From Ruegeria_C sp041537905 (GTDB lineage: Bacteria > Pseudomonadota > Alphaproteobacteria > Rhodobacterales > Rhodobacteraceae), in the NCBI RefSeq assembly GCF_041537905.1, contig NZ_JBGRUO010000013.1, forward strand, positions 1-64,000: DNA of 64,000 bases. The letters are read 5' to 3'. Of this stretch, positions 50,317-59,215 are shown in pieces. The translations under genes were made by a program, and so were the position numbers. The first letter of the stretch is position 1. Every line of letters begins with the position of its first letter. The notes under the pieces are model-generated. The model was not told the origin of the DNA. It worked only from the letters and a program-made list of their open reading frames with translations, and made no database searches.

Positions 50317-51303
50317 GTGAGCGTTGCCGCATTGCCAAAGGTTGAATTGCACCTGCATCACGAAGGGGCCGCACCGCCTGCCTTCATTCGCCAATTGGCA
50401 CATGAAAAGAAGATCGACCTGAGCCGGATTTTTCGCGCGGACGGCACTTACGAGTTCCGCGATTTCGCGCATTTCCTGTCGGTCTATGATGCTGCCTGCG
50501 AGGTATTGCAGACACCCGAGGATTTCCGCCGCCTGACCCTGGCGATTCTGGAAGAAAGCGCGGCGAACGGTGTGGTCTATACCGAGACCTTTGTCAGCCC
50601 GGATTTCTGTGGTGGCGGCGATCTGCATGCCTGGCGTGAATATGTGCATGCCATTCACGAGGCAGGCGACGAGGCAGAGCGGAAACTCGGCATCACCATG
50701 CGCTCTGTGGTGACCTGCATTCGCCATCGCGGGCCGGACCTGGCGCGCGACAGTGCGCTTTGTGCGGCGGAAACCGCTGGGGACCGGATCGTTGGCTTTG
50801 GCATGGGCGGCAATGAGGGGATGGGCAAACAGGGCGATTTTGCCTGGAGCTTTGACTGCGCCCGCGAGGCCGGGCTGCGCCTGACCACCCATGCAGGCGA
50901 GTTCGGCGGGCCAGAGAGCGTGCGTGACGCGGTGCGCGATCTGGGCGTCGAGCGGCTGGGCCATGGCGTGCGCGCCATCGAAGACCCGGAACTGGTCAAG
51001 GAACTGGCCGACCGCGAGATCGTGCTGGAGGTCTGCCCGGGCTCGAACGTGGTGCTGGGGCTTTACCCCGAGATCGCGGCGCATCCGATCCAGCGCCTGC
51101 GCGAGGCGGGCGTCAAGGTCACGGTCTCGACCGATGATCCGCCGTTTTTCCATACCACCATGGCGCGCGAGTATGAGATGCTGAACGCGGCCTTCGGTTG
51201 GGAAGAAGGAGATTTCGCAGAGATCAACAAGACCGCATTGCAGGCTGCATTCTGCGACGAGGACACGCGCACGCGCGTTGTAAAAAGACTGGAGACATCA
51301 TGA
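50317..51303 (+). CDS. add: Adenosine deaminase family protein
   Basis: A 328-residue member of the adenosine/adenine deaminase family. Zinc and catalytic residues: VELHLHHEGAAPP, LTTHAGEFGGPESV, LGHGVRAIED and VTVSTDDPPFF. The first motif reads HLHHE rather than the usual HLHLE. GTG 50317 is the start, six bases after AAGGAG. upp overlaps its end in ATGA. The context of nucleoside salvage supports adenosine, but adenine deaminase activity of the same family is not excluded. Confidence 0.88.
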   Translation: MSVAALPKVELHLHHEGAAPPAFIRQLAHEKKIDLSRIFRADGTYEFRDFAHFLSVYDAACEVLQTPEDFRRLTLAILEESAANGVVYTETFVSPDFCGGGDLHAWREYVHAIHEAGDEAERKLGITMRSVVTCIRHRGPDLARDSALCAAETAGDRIVGFGMGGNEGMGKQGDFAWSFDCAREAGLRLTTHAGEFGGPESVRDAVRDLGVERLGHGVRAIEDPELVKELADREIVLEVCPGSNVVLGLYPEIAAHPIQRLREAGVKVTVSTDDPPFFHTTMAREYEMLNAAFGWEEGDFAEINKTALQAAFCDEDTRTRVVKRLETS

Positions 51304-51932
51304 GCGAACATCTGACCGTTGTTGATCACCCGCTGGTGCAGCACAAGCTGACGCTGATGCGGGACAAGGGCACCTCTACCGCCACGTTCCGGCAGCTTTT
51401 GCGTGAGATCACCGAGTTGCTGGCCTATGAGGTTACGCGCGAATTGCCCATGACCACGCGCCATATCGAGACCCCTATGGAAGAGATGGACGCGCCGATC
51501 CTGGCGGGCAAGAAGCTGGCTCTTGTGTCGATCCTGCGGGCCGGGAACGGCATGCTGGACGGCGTTCTGGAACTGATCCCCTCGGCGCGGGTAGGCTTTG
51601 TCGGGCTTTACCGGGACGAGGAAACGCTGAAGCCGGTGCAGTACTACTTCAAGGTGCCCGAGGGGCTGAAGGACCGGATGGTGATCGCGGTTGATCCGAT
51701 GCTGGCCACCGGCAACAGCTCGGCCGCAGCGGTTGATCTGCTGAAAGAGGCGGGCGCGACCGATATCCGGTTCCTCTGCCTGCTGGCGGCCCCCGAAGGC
51801 GTTGCGCGGATGAAAGAGGCGCATCCCGAGGTGCCCATCGTCACCGCGTCGCTGGATCGCGAGTTGAATTCCAAAGGCTATATCATGCCGGGTCTCGGGG
51901 ATGCGGGTGACCGGATGTTTGGCACCAAGTAG
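51300..51932 (+). CDS. upp: Uracil phosphoribosyltransferase
   Basis: A 210-residue UPRTase that makes UMP from uracil and PRPP. The PRPP loop is VDPMLATGNSSAAAVDLLK, with SILRAGNGMLDGVLELIP and the C-terminal YIMPGLGDAGDRMFGT that binds uracil. The ATG overlaps the add stop (ATGA) and has GGAG five bases upstream. It completes the cdd-deoA-add-upp run, so uracil released from cytidine or deoxyuridine can be recovered. Confidence 0.97.
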   Translation: MSEHLTVVDHPLVQHKLTLMRDKGTSTATFRQLLREITELLAYEVTRELPMTTRHIETPMEEMDAPILAGKKLALVSILRAGNGMLDGVLELIPSARVGFVGLYRDEETLKPVQYYFKVPEGLKDRMVIAVDPMLATGNSSAAAVDLLKEAGATDIRFLCLLAAPEGVARMKEAHPEVPIVTASLDRELNSKGYIMPGLGDAGDRMFGTK

Positions 51933-52007
51933 CGGGCAGTCCAACGGTTGCGTTCTTTACTCGCGGCGTCCGATAGGCCATGATTTTCAAAATCTTGCGA
52001 GGTCGTC

Positions 52008-52772
52008 ATGAAGTTAACGGGAACAATCGTATCCGCACTTGCCGCAGCCTTGATTGGTGGTGGGGACGCCTTGGCGCAGAGCTCGACCCAGCCTCAAGGC
52101 TCGGCGGCGCAGACGATCACGTTGAAACCGGGGACGCGGATCGTGCCGCGCCATGTCTATGACAACCGGCGTAACACCACGGGTCAGTATGTCCCGCCCG
52201 GCTATCGCCGGGTCTGGGATGATGATCGGCTGAACACCCATCGCGCTGAGATCACCATTGCCCCGGCGGTTGCGGTGACGCGCCAGACCTACAAGGTGCC
52301 GCGCGGATATCGCTATGTGGTGCGTGAGGATGATCGCCTTAACCCCCGGCGCGGGCTGCGCACGCCTGCGGGCGATGCGCAGAGTGACCGGATCTGGCAG
52401 CGCACCGTGCCGCGCAAACTGGTGAAACTGCCGACCGATCAGCCCGTCTATGATCTGCCCGACACTGATAACCTGCTGGCGGCGACGCCGGATGAAAAGG
52501 GTGTGTTGCGCGTCTCGACCCGGTCGGACCCTGCTGCGGGCGCGCCAAAGCCTGCATTCTATCTGCGCATCTCCTCGCATGAGAGCAAGGCAGCAGCGAC
52601 CGCAGCCACGGGCAAAGTGCAGGCGGCAGGGCTGCCGACGCGATTTGGCGTGACGCGCAAAGGGGGCCAGACTCTGGTACTGGCCGGTCCCTTCGAGAGC
52701 GAGGCTGCCGCGAAATCTGCGCTGGTCACGGCGCGTAAGGCCGGGTTCCGCAAGGCGCGTCTGATCAAGTAG
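52008..52772 (+). CDS. Periplasmic SPOR-domain protein
   Basis: A 254-residue protein with a Sec signal (MKLTGTIVSALAAALIGGGDALA). It has two related basic repeats: TGQYVPPGYRRVWDDDRLNTHR and YKVPRGYRYVVREDDRLNPRR. The final 75 residues form a SPOR-like domain (FYLRISSHESKAAATAATGKVQAAGL...LVLAGPFESEAAAKSALVTARKAGFRKARLI). SPOR domains bind denuded peptidoglycan at the septum. A role in cell envelope or division is likely, though the repeat region is unfamiliar. Lies 75 bases after upp, probably with its own promoter. Confidence 0.75.
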   Translation: MKLTGTIVSALAAALIGGGDALAQSSTQPQGSAAQTITLKPGTRIVPRHVYDNRRNTTGQYVPPGYRRVWDDDRLNTHRAEITIAPAVAVTRQTYKVPRGYRYVVREDDRLNPRRGLRTPAGDAQSDRIWQRTVPRKLVKLPTDQPVYDLPDTDNLLAATPDEKGVLRVSTRSDPAAGAPKPAFYLRISSHESKAAATAATGKVQAAGLPTRFGVTRKGGQTLVLAGPFESEAAAKSALVTARKAGFRKARLIK

Positions 52773-52776
52773 CGGA

Positions 52777-53790
52777 TCAGTTGCCGCAGATATTCTGCAG
52801 CCGCACCCAGGAACTGTCCGGCAGCACCGGTTCAAGTGTACGACCGGCCATCGGGTCCGCCTCGATCAGACCCAGAACACTTTCTCCTGTGATATCGCGG
52901 GCATAAGCGTAGGGGGCCGAGGGCACCGCCGCCTGGCCAAAGACCGACAGCATGACATCATTTGGCAACTCGGCGCGGGGCGAGGACAGCACCTGCTCGG
53001 CATAGTGATCGAGGCTGTCCCGGGTCAGGTCGCCGGTGGTCAGCAAGCGGAACGCGGCGAGGGGCCCCGCACTCTCCAGCAACTCGGCCAGCGGGTCCAT
53101 CGCCTGAGCGCGCGCGCGCTCTACCAGAATATATCCAGCGGCGACGGCGGGGTCCTCGTGATCCTCGATCAGGGTCTTGTTGATCGCGATGATGCCGCCG
53201 GGCAGGTGCAGCGTGTCGGCAATGCCGCCGGGCAACACCACAAGCCGGTCGACGCCGGTGCGCCGCGCCAGCGCATCCAAGGCTGCGTTGGCATCGGTGG
53301 AGGAACAGGCGCGACCGGCGGCGCGTTCGATGCGGCCCAGAACGGCGCGCCCGATCTCAGCGCGTTTGATGTCGGGCACCACGGATGTCACATGCCGCTG
53401 CAAGGCGCCGGGTAGCCAGAACACCAAGAGCGCGGCAACCGCCGCGATCACGCCCGTCACGCTAAGCCAACGCAGGCGGCCTGGATGCGGGCGCGCCCGT
53501 GCGATGGCGTTTTGCAGCCGCTCGATCGCCTCGATCATCGTGGTTTCAGAGTCGGCCAGTTCCAGCGTTTCATCCGGGTCGCCATCCGGGTGAAAAATAG
53601 CGGGGAAGGCGCCGGGATTCTGGCGCTCCAGCGCGGCCAGCGACCAATGGGTGATCGCCTGATCGTTGAAATCCGAGATGGTCAGCGTCGCCTCACCGAT
53701 CGAGACAACAACCTCGCGGCGCTGCTCATCAGGATGCGGACGCCAGAGCCCGGTGGCCTCGATCCGGTCATATTGCGAAAGGGCGGTCAT
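52777..53790 (-). CDS. Membrane-anchored M48-like protein lacking the zinc motif
   Basis: A 337-residue protein with a single membrane helix (residues about 109-127). The N-terminal domain of about 100 residues is cytoplasmic by prediction; the C-terminal part reads like an M48 peptidase: LVVLPGGIADTLHLPGGIIAINKTLIEDHEDPAVAAGYILVERARAQAMDPLAELLESAG. Where active relatives have AHExxH, this one has LVERAR (residues 222-227), so both zinc His are missing while a Glu remains. It is thus probably an inactive homologue. The gene converges on the SPOR gene. Confidence 0.65.
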   Translation of the reverse strand: MTALSQYDRIEATGLWRPHPDEQRREVVVSIGEATLTISDFNDQAITHWSLAALERQNPGAFPAIFHPDGDPDETLELADSETTMIEAIERLQNAIARARPHPGRLRWLSVTGVIAAVAALLVFWLPGALQRHVTSVVPDIKRAEIGRAVLGRIERAAGRACSSTDANAALDALARRTGVDRLVVLPGGIADTLHLPGGIIAINKTLIEDHEDPAVAAGYILVERARAQAMDPLAELLESAGPLAAFRLLTTGDLTRDSLDHYAEQVLSSPRAELPNDVMLSVFGQAAVPSAPYAYARDITGESVLGLIEADPMAGRTLEPVLPDSSWVRLQNICGN

Positions 53791-53949
53791 TTGCGCTGAA
53801 ACTGCTCGTTTGTCTTTCGGCGCAGCCTAGCATGTGGGCTGCCCGGCCCGCAAACGCCTTGCGGCTGCAAAGTGGTTCGAAATCGGGATTGCCAAAACCC
53901 GGGCTTGCGCCGCAGCATGGGCCGGATCGGATGGGGCGCGGGGCGAGAT

Positions 53950-54858
53950 ATGCAACCAACATCGCAGGGAGCGTTGCTGAGCGCGGCCATGCTGATGATC
54001 GCGGCGATGGCGATCATTGGGGTAATCGACAATTACATCGTCGTTCTGGCCGAGTTTATCGGGCTCTGGCAGTTCCATGTGACCCGCACGATCGTGGCGC
54101 TGCCGCTGATTGCGGGTCTGTCGTTGCTGGGGCTGGGCGGGCTGCGACCGCTGCGATACTGGGCGGTCCTGCTGCGGTCCTTTCTGCTTGCGACCGCGAT
54201 GATGTGCTATTTCACCGCGCTGGCCTTCATGCCTATCGCGCAGGCGCTGGCCGGGCTGTTCAGTTCGCCGATCTTCGTGTTGCTGATCACTGCTTTTGCT
54301 CTGCGCCAACCGGTTGGCTTCTGGCGGATCGGCGCGGTGCTGATCGGGTTTGCCGGTATCCTGCTGGTCTTGCAACCCGATCCAAACGCCTTCGACTATC
54401 GCATGCTCATCCCGCTTTGTGGCGGCTTCTTCTATGCGTTGAGCGCGATCAGCACCCGCAGCCTGTGTGCCGGGGAAAGCACGGTTGTCCTGCTCGGGGC
54501 GGCGATTGGCGCGCTTGGGCTTATCGGGGGCGTTGCCCTTTTGGGATTGTCCCTGTTTCCGCTTGAGGCTGCGCCGGGCCCCGAGGGGTTTGTCGCCCGA
54601 GGTTGGGTCTGGCCGATGACCCCGGCGATCCCGTTTGTGCTGCTGCAGGCCATGGGATCGGTGATCGCGGTCTATATGCTGACCAAGGCCTACCAGCTGG
54701 CCGAACCCTCTTACGTCTCGGTTTTCGAGTATTCGGTGATGATCTTCGGGCCGCTCTTTGCCTGGGTCGCTTTTGGTCAGTCGCTGAATGCGCTGCAGAT
54801 CCTCGGGATCGCCCTGATCGCCTGCGCCGGGATCACCATCGCACTCCGATCCGGTTAA
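53950..54858 (+). CDS. EamA/DMT-family transporter
   Basis: A 302-residue protein with ten predicted hydrophobic helices in two EamA repeats, first from about residue 8 (AAMLMIAAMAIIGVIDNYIVV) and second from about 150 (PLCGGFFYALSAISTRSL). Loop features such as ATAMMCYFTALAFMPIAQALAG and YQLAEPSYVSVFEYSVMIFG are classic for DMT exporters/permeases. The substrate cannot be told. ATG 53950 is preferred; ATG 53917 is also in frame. It precedes the sulfotransferase gene by 38 bases on the same strand. Confidence 0.88.
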   Translation: MQPTSQGALLSAAMLMIAAMAIIGVIDNYIVVLAEFIGLWQFHVTRTIVALPLIAGLSLLGLGGLRPLRYWAVLLRSFLLATAMMCYFTALAFMPIAQALAGLFSSPIFVLLITAFALRQPVGFWRIGAVLIGFAGILLVLQPDPNAFDYRMLIPLCGGFFYALSAISTRSLCAGESTVVLLGAAIGALGLIGGVALLGLSLFPLEAAPGPEGFVARGWVWPMTPAIPFVLLQAMGSVIAVYMLTKAYQLAEPSYVSVFEYSVMIFGPLFAWVAFGQSLNALQILGIALIACAGITIALRSG

Positions 54859-54896
54859 AGGTTTTGCCTGGCGGCACATACGGTTAGCGTGGCCCC

Positions 54897-55544
54897 ATGA
54901 TCATCTCGCGCGGCCGATCCTATATCTTTGTTCACATCCCCAAGACCGGGGGCACCTCGCTGGCGCTGGCGCTGGAGGCGCGGGCGATGAAAGATGACAT
55001 CCTGATCGGCGACACCCCGAAGGCCCAACGCCGCCGTCACCGGCTGAAATCGCTGCCCGCGCGCGGGCGACTTTGGAAGCATGCAAAGCTGCGGGACATC
55101 GACGGGCTGGTCAGCGCTGCCGAGCTGGATCGCCTTTTTGTTTTCACATTGGTGCGCAACCCCTGGGATCGCGCGGTCAGCTACTACCACTGGTTGCAAG
55201 AGCAGAGTTTTGACCATCCGGCGGTCACTTTGTCAAAACGGCTGGGATTTGAAGCCTTCCTGCTGCATCCCGATACGCTGGCCAGTTTTCGCAGCAACCC
55301 CTATGGCAGTTATATGCGTGACGCCGCAGGTATCGAGCGTGGCGATCACCTTATTCGTATAGAGCATATCGAGGCGGACGCGGCAGCGCTTTGGCAGCAT
55401 CTGGGATTTGTGCTGGAGGTGCCGCATGTCAACCGATCAGAACGGCAGGCGGATTATCGGGGTTATTATACACCTCCCATGGTCGATGCGCTTGCCGAGG
55501 CCTGCGCCGATGACATCCGCAGGTTGAACTATCACTTTGAGTGA
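54897..55544 (+). CDS. Sulfotransferase family 2-type protein
   Basis: A 215-residue PAPS-dependent sulfotransferase candidate. The 5'-phosphosulfate loop is YIFVHIPKTGGTSLALAL (residues about 9-26) and the 3'-phosphate site is FTLVRNPWDRAVSYYHWL. The short length and motifs resemble the sulfotransferase-2 type that modifies carbohydrates. The acceptor is unknown. It is a different subtype from the sulfotransferase-like protein at 2655. It follows the DMT transporter and may be co-transcribed with it. Confidence 0.8.
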   Translation: MIISRGRSYIFVHIPKTGGTSLALALEARAMKDDILIGDTPKAQRRRHRLKSLPARGRLWKHAKLRDIDGLVSAAELDRLFVFTLVRNPWDRAVSYYHWLQEQSFDHPAVTLSKRLGFEAFLLHPDTLASFRSNPYGSYMRDAAGIERGDHLIRIEHIEADAAALWQHLGFVLEVPHVNRSERQADYRGYYTPPMVDALAEACADDIRRLNYHFE

Positions 55545-55735
55545 ACCCCATGTTCTGTTGTTTCTGGTTGTGGTTCAATCACTCTTTGGTTGTGTCATTG
55601 TCCAATTCTGCCCGATCAATGCCACATTTTTGCCCTTCTTTGGGCACGAATAAGGCACGCGAATCGGTGCTCCTTCCCCCAGGTCAACACTCCGGCCAGT
55701 CAGGCTTTGCTGCTGCCACAGGGAAGGACGGGCAC

Positions 55736-56428
55736 GTGATCGGATGGAACATGAGAGATGACGCTGCGGTGCTGGCGTCCGGTGAAGATTCTGCGGCGTT
55801 GGGCGGGTTTCTGATAACCGGTCGGTCCGGCCTGCTCAGCGGAACATCGGTCGCGACCCATCGTGGCTGGTGCCCGGTCGAGTCGCTGACATTGGGCGAC
55901 AGGGTTCTGACATTCGATCACCGGATGCAGACCGTCACCGACATTCAGCGCGACGTCTTTGCACCGCCAGAAGGAAACCTGCGTGACGATCAACGACCGG
56001 TTCGCGTGCCCGCCGGGGCGCTGTTCAACGATCACGAGACCTTTCTGATGCCCGAACAGGGCGTGATCATCGAAAGCGATGAGGTTTGCGATGCCATGGG
56101 GGATCCCTATGCGGTTGTTCCGGCAAATGCGCTGTTGGGCCTGCGGGGTATCGAACCTGCCGCACCCGGCCCGCTGTTGCAGGTCACGACGCTGGCCTTC
56201 GACAGGGATGAGGCGATTTATCTGGAAGGCGATCTGCTGGTCTATTGTCCGCACCCGCAACAGCCCTTGTTCGATACCGGGGGGCAGAACGCGCTTTACC
56301 CGGTGCTGAGCGGCGCCGGCGCGCGCGAGCTGGTCGCGCGGCTGCTGGGTGGGGATCATGACGAGGGCGGGGCTATGGCATCGTTCTCCGGCACCCCGCA
56401 AAGTGCTTTCGCGGCGCTCTCAGCCTAA
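55736..56428 (+). CDS. Hint-domain protein without the catalytic Cys
   Basis: About 230 residues, most of it a Hint_2-like module: GLLSGTSVATHRGWCPVESLTLGDRVLTFDHRMQTV, then PVRVPAGALFNDHETFLMPEQGVII and later EAIYLEGDLLVY. In the Hint protein at 14611 the block reads CFTPGT; here it is GLLSGT, so the nucleophilic Cys is replaced by Gly. Processing by the usual route is therefore unlikely. GTG 55736 has AAGGA about seven bases upstream; ATG 55751 is the alternative. No RTX repeats. Function unknown. Confidence 0.7.
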   Translation: MIGWNMRDDAAVLASGEDSAALGGFLITGRSGLLSGTSVATHRGWCPVESLTLGDRVLTFDHRMQTVTDIQRDVFAPPEGNLRDDQRPVRVPAGALFNDHETFLMPEQGVIIESDEVCDAMGDPYAVVPANALLGLRGIEPAAPGPLLQVTTLAFDRDEAIYLEGDLLVYCPHPQQPLFDTGGQNALYPVLSGAGARELVARLLGGDHDEGGAMASFSGTPQSAFAALSA

Positions 56429-56481
56429 GGTCTCGTCTTAACGGGATGTTTGGAGCTCACCCCCCTCGGTCTCCAGACACA

Positions 56482-56518
56482 AAAACCGGCGCCCAATTAC
56501 GGGGCGCCGGTTTTCTTT
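56482..56518. terminator. Bidirectional rho-independent terminator
   Basis: A 13-bp stem AAAACCGGCGCCC / GGGCGCCGGTTTT (56482-56494 with 56502-56514) with a seven-base loop and TTTTCTTTT on the plus strand; the A-run on the other side gives T's on the minus strand. It lies between the Hint gene and fadJ and can stop both. Confidence 0.93.
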
Positions 56519-56534
56519 TCTGGGATAGTGTGGA

Positions 56535-58733
56535 TCAGGCCGCTTTTGCTTCGGGGTCGAACCGCCCGTAGAAGCTTTGGCCTTTGGCGGCCATGTCACG
56601 CAGCAGCTGCGGGCAGGCAAACCGATCGCCATAGGTGGCGGCAAGCTGGTCGCAGCGCTCGGCAGCATAGGGCGTGCCGATAATGTCGAGCCAGCTCAGC
56701 GGGCCGCCGGACCAGGGCGCAAAGCCCCAGGCCAGAACCGCGCCCACATCCCCTTCGCGGATGTCCATCAGAACGTTCTCTTCCAGCGCGCGCACCGCTT
56801 CCAGAACCTGTGCGAACATCAGGCGTTCCTGCACTTCGGTCAGGTCGGGCTGATCCTCGGCCAGCGGATATTTCTCGGCCAGACCGTTCCAGTAGCCGAC
56901 GCGCTTGCCCTTCTCGTCATAGTCAAAGAAGCCGGCATTTGCCTTGCGGCCCAGACGGCCTTCTTCCTCCAGCCAGAAGATCAGGTCATCCGCCGGGCTG
57001 GCAGGATAGGCATTCCCCATCGCCGCCTTGGTCGCGCGCGCGATCTTGGCCCCCAGATCAATCGAGGTCTCGTCGTTCAGCTGGATCGGCCCAACCGGGA
57101 AGCCCAGCTGCCGCGCAGCGTTGTCGATCAGGGCAGGCGAGACGCCTTCGGTGATCATCCGCAGACCTTCGTTGATGTAAGGAATGATGCAGCGGTTGGC
57201 ATAGAAGAAGCGAGCATCGTTGACCACGATCGGCGTTTTGCGGATCTGGCGCACATAGTCCAGCGCCTTGGCAACCGCGCGATCCCTGGTTTCCTTGCCT
57301 TTGATGATCTCGACCAGCAGCATCTTTTCAACCGGCGAGAAGAAGTGGATGCCGATGAACTGCTCGCGACGCGACGAGGCCTGGGCCAGATCAGTGATCG
57401 GCAGGGTCGAGGTATTGGAGGCGAAGATGCAGTCTTCGGGGATCACAGCCTCGACCTTCTTGGTCATCTCGGCCTTGACGGCGGGGTCTTCGAAGACGGC
57501 TTCGATGATCAGGTCGCAGCCCTCCAGCGCGGCCAGATCGGGCGTCGCCGTGATCAGTGACAGCATCGCCTCTTTCTTATCTGCCGTGACCTTGCCGCGC
57601 TTCATGCCCTTGTCCAGATAGCTTGCGGTATAGGCCTTGCCCTTGTCCGCGGCTTCCTGATCGCGGTCGATCAGGACCACTTCGATACCCGCCTGTGCCG
57701 AGACCAGTGCGATGCCCGCACCCATCATGCCAGCGCCCAGAACACCCAGTTTCTTGACCGACTGGTCCTCAATTCCCTGAGGACGCACAGCGCCTTTTTC
57801 CAGCGCCTGCTTGTTCAGGAACAGGCTGCGGATCATCGCCGAGGAGGACGGGTTCATCAGCACATTGGTGAACCAGCGCGCCTCGATCTTGAGCGCGGTG
57901 TCGAAATCGACCAGTGCGCCTTCATAGATCGCGGAAAGCAGCGCCTTGGCAGCCGGGAAGGCGCCTTGCGTCTTGCCGTTGACCATGGCGGAGGCACCGA
58001 CAAAGGTCGGGAAACCGGCAGGGTTGTAGGGCGCACCGCCCGGCATCTTGTAGCCCTTGGCGTCCCAGGGTTTGATGATGTCCGCATTTGTGGCGTTCAG
58101 CACCCAGTCGCGAGCAGCGGCGACCGGATCGGCGGAGACGTCATCGACCAGTTTGGCCCCTTTGGCCTTGGCCGGGTCCAGCATCTTGCCTTCCAGCAGA
58201 ACTGGCGAGGCCGCCATTGCGCCAACCATACGCGAATAACGGATCGTACCGCCGCCACCGGGGAAGATGCCAACCAGAATCTCAGGCAGACCGATCTTCG
58301 ACTTCGGGTTGTCTGTCATCACGCGGTGGTGACAGGCGAGCGCGATTTCGGTGCCGATACCGGCGCAGGTGCCGTTGATGGCGCAGGCCACCGGCTTGCC
58401 GCCCTTGTTGGTCTTGGGCTCCATGCCCGCGCGTTCCAGTTTGCGCAGCACGCGGTGGCCGTTCATGGTGAAGTCGAACAGCGCCTTGGCCGGTTCATCG
58501 CCCGCTTCTTCGCGAATGGTGGCCAGCGTGTTCAGGTCCATGCCACCAGCAAAGTCCTTCTTGGCGCTGGTGATCACGATGCCTTTCACCGCGTCATCCG
58601 CCAGGGCCTGATCGATATAGCCCTCGACCAATCCAAAGGCTTCGCGGGTCAGCACGTTCATGCTTTTGCCCACGGCGTCCCAGGTGATAATCGCGACGCC
58701 GTCTGCGTCCACTTCATATTTAAAATCGGTCAT
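56535..58733 (-). CDS. fadJ: Fatty-acid oxidation multifunctional enzyme (enoyl-CoA hydratase / 3-hydroxyacyl-CoA dehydrogenase)
   Basis: A 732-residue beta-oxidation enzyme. The N-terminal hydratase has INGTCAGIGTEIALACHHRV and IGLPEILVGIFPGGGGTIRYSRM with the two catalytic Glu. From about residue 330 the dehydrogenase begins with KLGVLGAGMMGAGIALVSAQAG and has FIGIHFFSPVEKMLLVEIIKG. It forms 3-ketoacyl-CoA from enoyl-CoA. Its ATG overlaps the cupin stop (ATGA). Last gene of the fad operon; fadA is two genes upstream. FadB is an alternative name. Confidence 0.93.
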   Translation of the reverse strand: MTDFKYEVDADGVAIITWDAVGKSMNVLTREAFGLVEGYIDQALADDAVKGIVITSAKKDFAGGMDLNTLATIREEAGDEPAKALFDFTMNGHRVLRKLERAGMEPKTNKGGKPVACAINGTCAGIGTEIALACHHRVMTDNPKSKIGLPEILVGIFPGGGGTIRYSRMVGAMAASPVLLEGKMLDPAKAKGAKLVDDVSADPVAAARDWVLNATNADIIKPWDAKGYKMPGGAPYNPAGFPTFVGASAMVNGKTQGAFPAAKALLSAIYEGALVDFDTALKIEARWFTNVLMNPSSSAMIRSLFLNKQALEKGAVRPQGIEDQSVKKLGVLGAGMMGAGIALVSAQAGIEVVLIDRDQEAADKGKAYTASYLDKGMKRGKVTADKKEAMLSLITATPDLAALEGCDLIIEAVFEDPAVKAEMTKKVEAVIPEDCIFASNTSTLPITDLAQASSRREQFIGIHFFSPVEKMLLVEIIKGKETRDRAVAKALDYVRQIRKTPIVVNDARFFYANRCIIPYINEGLRMITEGVSPALIDNAARQLGFPVGPIQLNDETSIDLGAKIARATKAAMGNAYPASPADDLIFWLEEEGRLGRKANAGFFDYDEKGKRVGYWNGLAEKYPLAEDQPDLTEVQERLMFAQVLEAVRALEENVLMDIREGDVGAVLAWGFAPWSGGPLSWLDIIGTPYAAERCDQLAATYGDRFACPQLLRDMAAKGQSFYGRFDPEAKAA

Positions 58734-59215
58734 GTCTCATCTCCGATCTGGTCAGCCGTCAGGGGGCTGCCATCTTTGCGGGTGAAGCTGGTCCCGTTCT
58801 GGTCAATCTTCACCATCATGTCGATATCGCTGTAATAGCCGGTTTCTGTCGGGGTCCGGGTGCCCACCACCAGAAAGGCGGCAGGGGCATCCGATGTGTT
58901 TACAAGGTGATGCCCGTTGGCATCCCCGGCGGGGAAGGTGGCGCAATCGCCGGGCAACATGGCATGTTTGCCCATGTCGTCGATCAGCGTGCAAACCCCT
59001 TCGGTCACCATCACGAACTCGTCCTGTTCCATATGGTAATGGCGCAGGGAGGACGCTGCGCCAGGCTCCAGCCGGACCAGATTGACACCATATTGGGTCA
59101 GGCCACCCGCATCGCCAAGCCTTTGGCTGCTGCGGCCCTCGCCATTGCGCGCGAGCTTGCCGGGATAGCCCGAGCCCGTTTGCCATTCGATCTGTGTCAG
59201 GTCCAGCTTGGGCAT
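58730..59215 (-). CDS. Cupin-domain protein in the fad operon
   Basis: A 161-residue single cupin. SLRHYHMEQDEFVMVTEGVCTLIDDMGKHAMLPGDCATFPAGDANGHHLVN carries the metal-type residues of both cupin motifs (H-x-H...E, then H). Overlaps its neighbours at both ends (TGATG with the thiolase stop; ATGA with fadJ), so it is firmly part of the operon. Its role in fatty-acid breakdown is unclear; sugar- or acid-binding cupins of this form are mostly uncharacterised. Confidence 0.8.
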   Translation of the reverse strand: MPKLDLTQIEWQTGSGYPGKLARNGEGRSSQRLGDAGGLTQYGVNLVRLEPGAASSLRHYHMEQDEFVMVTEGVCTLIDDMGKHAMLPGDCATFPAGDANGHHLVNTSDAPAAFLVVGTRTPTETGYYSDIDMMVKIDQNGTSFTRKDGSPLTADQIGDET

